Shown one piece after another: positions 23,601 to 34,854 of a stretch of 64,000 bases of DNA. The stretch covers positions 67,124,672 to 67,188,671 of the forward strand of contig NC_088708.1 of assembly GCF_963576615.1 (NCBI RefSeq), read 5' to 3'. Under the pieces are notes generated by a model. That model searched no databases. It was not told the DNA's origin and saw only the letters and a program-made list of their open reading frames with translations. Every line of letters begins with the position of its first letter. The stretch's first letter is position 1. The DNA comes from Watersipora subatra (Eukaryota > Bryozoa > Gymnolaemata > Cheilostomatida > Watersiporidae). Position numbers and translations under genes: made by a program.

Positions 23601-26600
23601 TATGCTGTCGACTTGGGCCTGCGACCGGTTTAGCTCTGCTATTTTGCACTAGCCCCATCATCTCTGCTTTTGTTTGATTGTTGATATACAATTGTATGAA
23701 ACTTTTCTTGGTTTTCTTTTTTGTATGTGTGCAATTGTATGTACTATGTATTTGATAAAATAAATTACACAAGCACGCGCACACACATTCTGATTAATAA
23801 GGCAGAATATATATTTGTGCTGTATGACAGATCAGGCAGTTATGTGTAATTTCCAGAGAAGCTGACACTTACCCATGTACGATATCAGCAGTGCTGCTTC
23901 CCTTTCACCAATACCCAGCCTTTTAGCCCTGTCTGCCGTGTACATCAAATGTACATAATAACCCACAATTCCAAAAAGGTTGCCAATACATAAGATTATC
24001 ATTGACTTGTTTTGAAGTATCTCTATGTCTATGACATCAGCTAAAATATTTGCTAAAGGTTTTGGACAGAAACTGAGACATTGTAATCTCTTTCTGGGTT
24101 CCTGAAAATAACAAACATAGATTTCATTACTAACATTCTAATTTAGCATTTTATGAAACAGAACAGCAACTCCAAAGTTTGTACATCTATGTACTGAATA
24201 TCTGTTTACCTCTATTTGTGATGGTAAGCTAGTTGATGATTTTATCTCCACTTCTGTCGGTAAGCTTACCAATGATCCAGTGTTTGAAACAGGATATCTG
24301 TAACATATATAATCACCAGCTATGCATCATTTATCACTTGCTTATGTTATACTGACCAGTAGAGTGACCTAATTGTTTACAAACTAGATAAATATACCAA
24401 CCACGTTCAATACCTGATATTTGATCTATCAAGTTTTAAGAATTCGGAGTTGTCTTCTTCATCCTCATCTTTTCCCTCTCCATCATCACACAGCTCAACT
24501 AACTTGATAGTTTCAGGTTCTGGAATTGCTTTCCGTTTGACTGAGAGAGGTCTGATTAATGCTGAGAATACACAGCCCTGCAGCAGTAAACCAGCTAAAA
24601 TGAAGAGAGAGTTGTCTCATCTTGTTGGTTTCCATCAATGCTCAGGTTTATGTGTACTATGTGAGATTACAAGTTTTTATTCCTGTTAATTTGAATGGTT
24701 GCTTGGAATCAGTTATCAAAATATTAGATTTTATTTACTAAAGTAGCTTCACATGTAAATCTCATGTCAGGAATATTCAACCCAGTATTCTAACTCAAGC
24801 CGGCTGAGTATTTCATACAGTGCATGAAATGCTTTGTAACGATCATATTGCAGCTGTTGAGGTTTATGCAACTGAAGAGATTGAGAAGAAAGAAAGGTAA
24901 AGGAAAAAACCAGAATGATAGAGAAATTTATTTTGTTTTTTAAAATTTGCGATATGCTTAGAGAGTCTCTTGCTGTTATAAAACCTGCATGATCAACAAT
25001 TGAACCAGTTGAACAACTAAAATTAGCTGTGTCACTAAATGAATGCTTCATGTTTTCTGCCTACTGCAGTTTTAGCATGTTCCAATCACTGTTATTGTGT
25101 CCAAGTCATGCTTCTAACATCAGCTCCTTTCAAGGTTGACTTGCAATAAAATTCACAGTACAGTTATTTAGTATCAAAAGATTCACCATGTCTTACTCTG
25201 TTGTGTTGTAGGTGCAAAATATGTGGAAAGGTGATTACAAGCTCTTAAAATCTAAAAATCGAACAGTTAATTGCAGCCACACGAGACCGCCGTAGTTTGG
25301 ATTCTCTTTTCAAAACGGTTCAAATGTGACGTAGCTGTGGTAGATGGTTTCTGTTTACACTTTCATGCAAACTTATTCGTCGAAATATTTTCACAAATAT
25401 ACTTCATGCATTCAATAAAACCATGTCTATTGTTCTTCCGCGTCTGTTTTATCGTCATTGTAATGCTGTCACTTTTAGCAGTGATATCTTATAACTTACC
25501 ATAAAGATTCGTTTAGATTTTTAGCCTTACCTTGAATGAGTACATATCATTGTCTGATAATCATGCCAAGCCTGTTGGTCACTTGTGATAATCGAAAAGT
25601 GCTGCAGAAATTATTTGCGAAGTATTGGGTCACATGATCAGATTACGACTTGCCGATTTGACCAAACCGAAACAAAACTGTAAAGTAGCGAGCATCTATA
25701 TTTGATACGTGGTCTTTGGTAAAACCCGAAGTGTTTGTCATAAACTAGTGCTACGATAAAATTTATATTGAGCTTTTTATTGGCCTTTCAACTCACGTGA
25801 TAACATCACGTGACAAGACAATAAATAAATTTCATGACTACGTCAGATAAATAAAGAGATTCCAATCTACGGCGGTTTTTCGTTTTTGAGCTTTTAAGAG
25901 CTTGTAATCACATTTCCACATATTTGGCACCTACAACACAACAGAGTAATACATGGTGAATCTTTTGATACCAAATAACTGTAATGTGAATTTTGTTGCA
26001 AGTCAACCTTTAAGGTTTTCATGATTAATACCCAACAATTACCCATTATAAAATGAGTGCCTCTCCAGCCATATGAGGCAAGCAGGAAGTCAACGAAAGG
26101 TGCTACTCCCATCATTCCAAGTCCACCTCCGCACTGAGCAATTCCATTTGCCAAAGCCCTCCTCTTATTAAAGTAATGACCAACGGAAGCGATAGCTGGT
26201 AGGTACATCATACCAAAACCAAAACCTGCCAAAGACAAGAGTGAATGATTACTGAGAGCTTCCGTGGTCTAATAAACTGTATTACTTTTAAAATGATGCT
26301 TTTAGAACATTGCAATTACAGATATGTTATGAAATCTTTTCTAAAATTGTGTATATCAACATCTTTGATAGTTGTAATATTTTAATAAATGTGTAAGGAT
26401 GTTAGAATTGAACAGATTTTCATATTGAGTTCAGGCAGCTAAAGTATTTGGGTTTAACTTTTAAATTTTTACCTTTAAAAATTTTCTACAGGTTTGAAAC
26501 TTATAACCATGTCAATTGCTGATGCAAAAATGATAATTTTTTTTAATGCTCGCAACCAAACCAATCCTCGTGCGTGCGCGCAAGCAACACCAATGCAAGC

Positions 26601-29280
26601 AACAGTTTGGTGACTAAATCATAGAATAAGGTTCAAAAGGTCAATCTTTTTCCTACGAGTAGTCAATCACTGACTGGTCTACATTCTCTCTGCATATTAA
26701 ATGCTTTAAGAAGTCCTCACCTCCTAGTATACCGTAAACAATCTGAAACACTGCAACATTTGGTGAGAAAGAGCTGATGATAAAGGAGGCTGCTGCTATC
26801 AGGCTGCCAATAATTCCCATGAGTCGGCATCCCCACTTGTTTATAAGCGCAGAAACAAAAGGACCTGAAATATGTATATTCAAACATACATGTACATCAT
26901 AGGCTTTAGCATACCACTAAAGTGGTAATGCCACGTCCTCTTGTAAATAATATCATAATAATATCATATGCCAGCCTGATTTGTCACCTCTGCTGGTTTA
27001 TTCCCTTCTATTCTCTCTTGTAAACAATATTATCTTGTTTACTGCCAGCCTAATTTGTCACCCCTGCTAGTTTGTACCCTTCTATTATCTCTTGTAAGCA
27101 ACATTATCTTGTTTACTGCCAGCCTACTCTGTCCCCCTGCTAGTTTATACCCTTTTATTTTGACTGTTTGCAACAGCAAACAGGTGCTCGCTTTAGTATA
27201 GTGACAACCTCAGCAAGTCATATATGGCATCCTGGTGGCCTTTAAAGAGAAGAAGTTTTTCATATATAATACAAAGCGAAATTCTGCCAACATGTTTTTT
27301 AGTTTTAAACAGAAAGGGTACATTTTCTAAATTTACAGCTATGTAGAATTAGCAAGTATAAGGTCTGCTCTAAAATACTATAATTAAAGTCTGCAGATAT
27401 TTATACACAGCTTACATAAAGTTCTAACAAGGATCATTCGTACAATATGGCCTAGTTGTGGTTATTCACAGTTATTCACAAGAGTTACTGTAGAGGATAG
27501 CCTAAGGTACTACATCATGCAACACATCTTCTTACCGACACTGCTATATGCGCCATTGTAACAGCACAAGAATTCACTTTATGCAAAAACTGCTTTCAGA
27601 CATAAGCTAACTTGTTATACCAACATATCTAAATTATTCCTGAAGTTTCAGAAATAAAAGAGAATTGTCATACTTGTCTACTGTAATCAGATGTCTTGCT
27701 TGCGCATTGCTTTTCATTATTTTATTTTAGATGATAGATTGTTGCCTGGAGTGTATCTCAATGTTATAATAGACTATGAATGTGCTGCCATATCTAGTTT
27801 ACAGGCATCTTCAAGAAAGGAAGCTATTAGCATTAGGGCAAGATATGTGAAAATGTATTGGTTTGAAACTTACCAATTATTTGCAGGATTCCAACCAGCA
27901 CCGAGTTAGCGAGGACTACAGGTGCCACCCCTGACTTGAATGCAATGGTATAGTCTTCTATATACAGGGCGAAAGTCTGAGATATACCCAAAATCAAAAA
28001 GTTCAGGAAGCAGCTTGAAAAGACAACTACCCATCCCCACCCACCGTCTGGCGGCTCAAGAATCCCATTTTCTTTGACAACTAAAACATGCAGAACTTTA
28101 TCGAATCTGTCACAATTTACTGCGTTTGTCATGAAGGACTCACGATCAACAGCAGTGGAAGTGCTGCTAGTTAGAATAGCACTCTGGCAAGTCAGGAACA
28201 GTTCTATATTTCTAACTTACAGATCTGGTGTTGTATAAAGATCACACGTGGTGGTCGGTGCATTTGCTAAATTTGATATATTTTAATCCTTGATAAGTCA
28301 ATGTTTAGGTAGCCATTAGAGCTTTTAATCTTTTAGCAATTCGGTTTGTTCCAGAGAGGAACATGAAAAACACTATTGTAGTTGCACAAACACGAAAAAC
28401 AATTTCCCTATAGCACAGCTAAGGTCTTCGCTGATACAAGCAACAGTTTAATACTCTATAGTGTACAGAATATACTACTTGTATATATATGATCATAAGT
28501 GAATATCAGTCATCTGATCAAATACAGTTTAATTGAGCCTTAAAAACCTGCTACTCTTCGTGTTTAAACTAAGTGTGGGTTATTCAGCACTAGAATAAAA
28601 TGATGGTCATATTTACTACTTGTAAATATGACCATCAGTATTTCAGAGCCTGATCCACACAGTTATCCTAAGTTTAAAACTAGAGAAGGCCTTTGTGAGG
28701 TCTTCAACAAATAGCTTTTCAGTTCCTCTTCTCTATCTGGCATCCTATTGATATATCTACTTGTACACTACTGCTTTTTGACAAAAATAGTAAATTGGCG
28801 ATACATGAAAACTAGCTTTGCTTTTTTATAATTCTACTTGACCTGACACAAATAGTAGCTAACCAATCAACAATCATGAGATCATAAACTTCTAGACCAT
28901 TAATTTTTTTAAGTGTCAAGATTATTTTCTACATAATACTTTTTTAAAATGTTCTGATTATAAGTGGATGTCCAGCAATTCATCACAGATGTTTTAGCAT
29001 TGAGGAGTGGTAAAAATAGCAGATTTATGGTGGGATGACACGATGAAAACTGCTACATGCATATAAGCTTATACAATGCCTAGCCAGCACTACACAAACT
29101 AAATGAAATACATGTTATATTGGCAGGAAAAATACTTTATTAATAATTCAATGTTGTCTTTTTACCTTCATTTGCTGATGAAGATTCTTCAGTAGTGAAC
29201 TTGGAGAATGATCTGTTTGGAACTGGAGTATCTCCATTTAAACTTTCTGTATCAAAGGTTTGAGATACTCTCTTGGCCAT
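20637..29280 (-). CDS. Monocarboxylate-transporter-like protein (SLC16 family), gene B
   Basis: Second intact member of the array, 523 aa. Exons: 29280-29166, 28080-27874, 26864-26721, 26225-26043, 24594-24414, 24297-24210, 24101-23873, 21522-21340, 20992-20867, 20752-20637 (TGA). Lengths and phases match gene A except exon 5, which is one codon shorter. DGGWGW is in exon 2 and GHYFNKRRALANG in exon 4 (Asp to Asn against the other copies). The C-terminus ends KFRT. The start ATG is the first after a plausible acceptor and is shared by all copies. Intron 4 holds a long-TIR transposon and intron 7 a 14-bp satellite. Same inferred role as gene A: a 12-segment carrier of unknown monocarboxylate-like substrate. 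No inactivating change seen. Confidence 0.87.
21655..21975. repeat. Diverged interspersed units (TTAGTCAGTC family), intron 7 of gene B
   Basis: Loosely repeated words of the ATGTTAGTCAGTC type, related to the regular 35-bp array at 33.3-33.6 kb and to blocks in intron 7 of genes D and E. An old, degenerated minisatellite carried with each duplicate. Confidence 0.5.
22592..22935. repeat. 14-bp satellite, about 24.5 identical copies, intron 7 of gene B
   Basis: Unit ATGATTTATAGTCT repeats without a visible change over 344 bp. Perfect identity implies very recent expansion or an assembly-collapsed longer array. Absent from the other gene copies. Confidence 0.95.
25136..26006. mobile_element. 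Long-TIR non-autonomous DNA transposon, intron 4 of gene B
   Basis: 871 bp with about 125-bp inverted termini beginning TTGACTTGCAA and ending TTGCAAGTCAA. The arms differ at only a few positions. The flanks CTTTCAAGG and CCTTTAAGG could be an imperfect 9-bp target duplication. Gene A lacks the insert at the same intron position. No transposase is encoded. A Mutator-like origin is possible. It has a relative at 42289-43180 with its middle reversed. Confidence 0.7.
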
Positions 29281-29761
29281 TTTTCTTAAGAAACAATGCC
29301 ATAACATAATGCATCACATCTACACTAGCTATATACGAGCAATAAAACTTCTATAGATGATGAAAGTTAGAAAGTTTTTTATGGAGATCTACATGTGCCC
29401 ATACACATTGATTGCCCGACTTGGTTTGGAAGGAAGGATACATTAGTAGATGGTTTAACAACTTGCTCAGACTTTTAAATACAAATCAAATATGAACCAG
29501 CAATAAGAAATGCAAAGCTGACAGATAAGGTACTGATCAAGTTTGTGTACGAAAACTGTTTATAGTCTTGTACCTGTATGTTTGATAGTCACTCAGAGTC
29601 AGCTAAGAACTTGTAGAAACGTGTCAGCATGTTTATAGCCTTGTGCCTGTAAAAATGAAGCTTCATAAACACAGTGGGCTATATAGAGACCACCCATATT
29701 GTGCTAATAGTGAACAATGAGAAGGTTCTCTCTGCCTCATATACATTGCTGTAGATCCTAC

Positions 29762-29865
29762 CTTTTTTCTGTTTCAGTTCATGCCACTGTGTTTGGTGTT
29801 TTGCAGTGCTTTGATGGCTGACTGTACAATCAATGGAGCAGCAAGTCGCTACTAGTAGCACATTT
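29762..29865 (-). other. Probable untranslated leader exon of gene B
   Basis: Ends at 29762 with donor GTAGGATC and shares the CCACTGTGTTTGGTG word (plus strand) with the leader of gene A. The 5' limit is unknown. The short reading frame through it is not kept in gene A. Confidence 0.35.
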
Positions 29866-30266
29866 ACTAATACGCCAATGAGTGTGAGCGAGTCTGCGCG
29901 CTCTATTGTTTACGATTCTAGGCTTTTACTGTGTCAATAGTTCAGGCCAACACAAAAGGACTTAATATCCTTGCTTGTGCAGCAATGACTTAAGGATATG
30001 AGCTACTAATATATGACAAAGCAGTAACACATTGTTTGTATTTTTGTGTGAACATTTGCTACAGATTTACTTAGAATGTAGTCTTTACCTGATCTGTAAG
30101 GCCTTCGATATATAATAATGATAACCTCACACTTTGATAAAATAGTCAGCCTTCTATGATGCTGCTCTGGTCAAATAACATTATTTTCATTTCAAATACT
30201 ATTATTTCATTTGCTTGTTGTAAATCTCAAAAACTATTTCTATTACAAAAACTCAAACTTATACAT

Positions 30267-30605
30267 GTTTTTGCTAGTTTATAGGTTCATCTAAAGACAC
30301 TGTTGCCTTCTGTTGTACTTGTGCAGGTCTGTCAAATATAAGAGAGGTTGAGTTTTGCTAGTTTATAGGTTCATCTAAAGACACTGTTGCCTTCTGTTGT
30401 ACTTGTGCAGGTCTGTCAAATATAAGAGAGGTTGAGTTTTGCTAGTTTATAGGTTTATCTAAAGACACTGTTGCCTTCTGTTGTACTTGTGCAGGTCTGT
30501 CAAATATAAGAGAGGTTGAGTTTTGCTAGTTTATAGGTTCATCTAAAGACACTGTTGCCTTCTGTTGTACTTGTGCAGGTCTGTCAAATATAAGAGAGGT
30601 TGAGT
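30267..30605. repeat. 84-bp tandem repeat, 4 nearly identical copies
   Basis: The word TTGCTAGTTTATAGGTTCAT starts at 30271, 30355, 30439 (one C/T change) and 30523. Each unit ends AGAGAGGTTGAG. It lies upstream of gene B. Near identity suggests recent amplification. No open frame runs across it. Confidence 0.95.
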
Positions 30606-32290
30606 CACTAAATCTGGCAGATCAATCAGTTATTACGGTGTCAAAGAATTTCATTTTGTAGTCAGAGCTTATATAAAGTTCCAAAACTTAGAAATTTATT
30701 TAGCATTAATCGCTTCTTGACTTCAGCTACCAGTTGCAATTTAACTGTTGCTTCCATTTTGGCATTTCAGCTTCATTTCATTTCCCAAATTTTTCTTAAC
30801 TTTTTCTACCATAAAAAAATCTTTTTCACTGCTGTGCTAATTAATATCAGCATTCAAATGAACTTTTTAGGAGAGCAGGAAATTTTTTAGTAGATTTTAT
30901 GAACACTTTTCACTAAACGGAAGAGGTTTTATCAAGCTGCAGAGCTTGTGTATGTGTTCTAAGACAAATATTAGCTTTAAAATAGCAGTATAGATTGTGT
31001 AGTGGTTGTTGAAATCGATGGTTAGCTGCTTATCACACAAGTTTATATATGAATTAAATGATCTTAAAAAGGAAGATTGAAGAGTGTGTGCTGGCAGGCT
31101 GTGTTAGAATTGGTCTGTTAAGGGTTAAAAATAGAGGCACCCATTCACATCAAACCTCAATTCTATACCAATCTTTGCAGGCTGGATTGAAAAGAAAAAC
31201 TAGCCATATCTGGTCCACTGGCCATAGTTTGCCAACCTATGCTCTAAAAGAAACCCACCTAGTTTCTATGGGAACCTAGGTGTGCAAAGGATCAGTGAAT
31301 CTTCAGTGACTACAGGGAACCTACAGACTATTAGGCTGCAAAGGAGAACTAGTCCTCCCGGGATCTACCAAAATTCAAATGTGGGCACCATCAAATGAAA
31401 AAGCTGCTACTGTTAAAAAAAGAGAGATGGGATATACATGTAATCGACTTGTTGTAACTCTGCCCTTGACTTTGACAAAAAGCAAAAAAACAAGATCAAA
31501 AAAGCAGGATTTTTAACTCGCTCTCTTACATCTTCTAGCTCGGTAAATACGATAAGTACGGGCGGGTTTATTTTGTCTTTTGACAGTAGCGGCTTGTAAA
31601 AGACTCACTGAACTAAAACCCTTTGAGTTCAAATGGTACCATGAGTGTTTACTTTCAGAAAAATAGTTGTACAGTGATGTAGTGTTAAGTAATAAAGGCT
31701 GGTTTACAAACAGATACACAACACACCTTATTCTCTGTTAAAGTACGTAGTCGCACCAAGTTATGATGTGGTGGCTGTTTTTATTGGCACTCTAGTTGGT
31801 AGCTAGTGTTGAATTAATGTTAAGTTTGTAGTTATATTCACTGTTGTTTAATGCTGAGTGGTACGGGAGTTTGATTTTATCAAGCAAAGGAACATTTTAA
31901 ATGAGGATTAAATTTGGCTTTTTTTATATAAGCTTACCTATTCACCTGTTCAATTTAATATGAGTCCTTTCTTTAACATCTATTATGTCTCTGGTGAGTT
32001 AAGCGATGTTTAACCATGTTGATTGCTTGTACATAAAACTAAACTTGCACACCATCAATGGGAAGATTACTCCCAAATCTTATACACAACAACTAACAAA
32101 AGTCTGACATGAAGGAAAACTATTCATGAAAAAGTTATGTCAAAATGCAAAACAAAATGTTTATGTTCACATCAACAAATCTCACAACCACTCTTTTAAA
32201 CAAAAGACATACAACAACATATTTATCTAACCACAGCTATGTTAAGACGAATACATGGATAAAAATGGATTTATTGATAAAAATGATGCT
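30606..32290. other. Intergenic, no recognised gene
   Basis: AT-rich sequence between the leader of gene B and remnant C. No splice-linked coding segment, RNA gene or terminal repeats found. Confidence 0.35.
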
Positions 32291-33141
32291 TCAATTGCGA
32301 CACTTTTGTAAAAAAAGCAGAGAGTGAAATAAAAGGCTTATTAGAAAACTAGCTCCACCGAAGTAGTAAGTTGCATCATCGTTTCCTGTGATGTCATACA
32401 GCAGACCTGTCATTAAATAAAATAATACTTTATTACATCATAAATAATTTTTAGTAAGAAGATATAATTGCAAATTACGGTAATTTATCTGTGAAATCCA
32501 CAGCTGAAAACATAGTGGTATACCTGTTATTTTAGCCTCCACTATGACAGCGATTCTACGAGTAAGGCAGATCAATCTAATTCCATTGTTTAGTTTTTCA
32601 AGCCCACAAGATTACATATAATCACAGGAGCTAATGAGTCGAAGCCTATAAAACACTGAGATAGGTGTAAAAAATCTGCTATGCTATATTTAATTTACAT
32701 CTAGTTGTATAAATTAAAGTAGTTGTCTGTAATATTATTATTTGCATGTATTATACTCATCATAACAACACACTGATGAAATGTAACTGCTCTCAGCATG
32801 TGCATGAGTCAATATCTAAATAGATGAACACAAAAGTTAGATCCGAGGTTTTAGATTGATTTCATTCATACAAGCGTTATTAATATAGAAATACAGAGTA
32901 ACCTATTTACTGTAAACAAAATATGTAAGCTTTTTACTATATTGACTGGTTGAATGACCTGCAATAAAAAAATGGCCAGTAGCAGCAATTAATACTGTGC
33001 TAATTGTGTGGTACTGAGACACTGCAATCAAGGACACTCCAGCTACCAGAAGACACCCGTTATTTCACATCAAAGCAGTGAACATGGGTATTACCATTAT
33101 TAAAATTCCAGGAAGGATTCGTCCCACTATATCCATAGTTT
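32291..33141 (-). pseudogene. Remnant C: last three coding exons of an SLC16-like gene
   Basis: Three exon-like blocks match coding exons 8-10 of genes A, B, D and E: 33141-32959, 32645-32524 and 32406-32291. Block 8 keeps the GRILPG stretch but has TGA where the others have a Trp codon (MWNN). Block 9 is 122 instead of 126 bp; a frameshift after GLKN gives an immediate TAA. Block 10 is open and ends in TGA like the functional copies. Exons 1-7 are absent, so it is a truncated duplicate that decayed afterwards. Confidence 0.85.
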
Positions 33142-33296
33142 CTACATAATTACTATATTTCAATAATCTTCATATTCTATACAAAATTGAAACACAACAG
33201 CAAGTATTGGTACTATTTGACAAGAGCAAACGTGCAGGGACCACTAGATTAGTACACAATATGATGGCGTATTAGTTAATATTTTCGTATTTTTCA

Positions 33297-33640
33297 TGAA
33301 ATATGTTAGTCAGTTTTTCCTGTACTCACTGTATTAACATTTTAGTCAGCTTTTCCGTACTTATTGTATTAACATGTTAGTCAGTCTTTCCATACTTATT
33401 GTATTAAAATGTTAGTTAGCCTTTCCATACTTATTGTATTAAAATGTTAGTCAGCCTTTCCATACTTATTGTATTAACATGTTAGTCAGTCTTTCCATAC
33501 TTATTGTATTAACATGTTAGTCAGTCTTTCCAAACTTATTGTATTAACATGCTAGTCAATCTTTCCATACTTATTGTAGTAGCATGTTAGTCAGTCTTTC
33601 CATACTTATTGTATTAACATTTTACTCAGTCATGTCAGTC
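33297..33640. repeat. 35-bp minisatellite, about 9-10 copies
   Basis: Units of the CATACTTATTGTATTAACAT form followed by GTTAGTCAGTCTTTC, upstream of remnant C in the place equivalent to intron 7. Units vary at several positions. Related dispersed units are in intron 7 of genes B, D and E. Confidence 0.85.
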
Positions 33641-34425
33641 AATCTACCTGTATATTGTAAAATCATCAAAGATCCTTGAAGTTGTCTTCTGATATTTTTG
33701 CTTTGTTATAATCACTGTACATTAAAGCTGTGATGAATCTTCTTATAATTGCGTAATCTCAGTGCGTATTTACTTACTGCGTGTAGACATCTGGGGGTGT
33801 CGCTTTTTGCTCTTGTAAAAAATTAAAAGTACTAGATAATATGTAAAAGAAGTCAAGAAGCCAAGACCAAGTGATTGTGTGCTTTTAATGTTTGCTTTTT
33901 ATTTATCATTTTTGCTTGAATATCAACGTATTTCTTTGAACACGTAATTTACCGTAGGGACTGCAAGTAAGCAATTATATTTTTAAAATTTTGTTGTTTC
34001 TTCGTTTTGGACAAACACTAGTTTGTACAAATACACTACATATAACTAAGAAAACAGTAAACCATAGATGAGGTCGTAATCACAATTATATGATATTTTA
34101 TAACTTGATGGTAAAATTATGAATAATGGTCTTTAATACATTAGGAGTGGTTTTTATTATATGTAATTTAACAGAGGTCATTTGTCTGTGTATACAAAAA
34201 GACTACTTGAAAATAACATAATGTAGAACGCTCATTCAAATGGTGACATACATAGAGTTTGCGAATGTAATGAAGTCTACAAGACCAGCTGTGAGTCATG
34301 AATATAAATGTATAGCATGGTTAGAATATGTCATAATTTGTACATGTCAAGGTTAAACGCCATTGAAGCAGTGTACTGAGTAGCCTAGCCTTCAAGTCTG
34401 AGTTATGGTGTTGACGTGACTCTGA
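33641..34425. other. Spacer between remnant C and gene D, shared with the D-E spacer
   Basis: 33690-34420 is closely alignable to 45160-45930 between genes D and E, for example the shared GTGATGAATCTT and CATCTGGGGGTGTC words. It marks the duplication unit boundary. No gene seen. Confidence 0.5.
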
Positions 34426-34555
34426 AACAGGTTGCTGGCAGGAAACATAGGAACAGGTTGCTGGCATGAAGCATAGGAACAGGTTGCTGGCATGAACATA
34501 GGAACAGGTTGCTGGCAAGAAGCATAGGAACAGGTTGCTGGGAAGAAGCATAGGA
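34426..34555. repeat. 26-bp minisatellite, 5 copies
   Basis: AACAGGTTGCTGGCATGAAG plus CATAGG, starting at 34426, 34452, 34478, 34503 and 34529. The equivalent place downstream of gene E (about 45920) has one unit only. Confidence 0.9.
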
Positions 34556-34854
34556 TAGGTAAAAACCAGATTGTTCTTTTGAATTAAAGTCTTTTTAAAA
34601 TAATATAATTATAACAGAAGTAAATGCTTTAACAGTTTGTTGTCTATTCATAATGTGTATCACTTTACAGCCACGATAGCTTCTTTTATATAACTTAGTT
34701 ATTGTTAAGCAAATTTTGTAAATTCTAAAAGCCAAGGTAAAGTATGAAATTGACAATAGAGAGTAAAACAATTTTATATTTGATAAAGTGAAATTAGGCT
34801 AACCAAGTGTTGAGCTCAAAGGAGGAAAATCAGTTTTTTAATAAAAATGATGCC

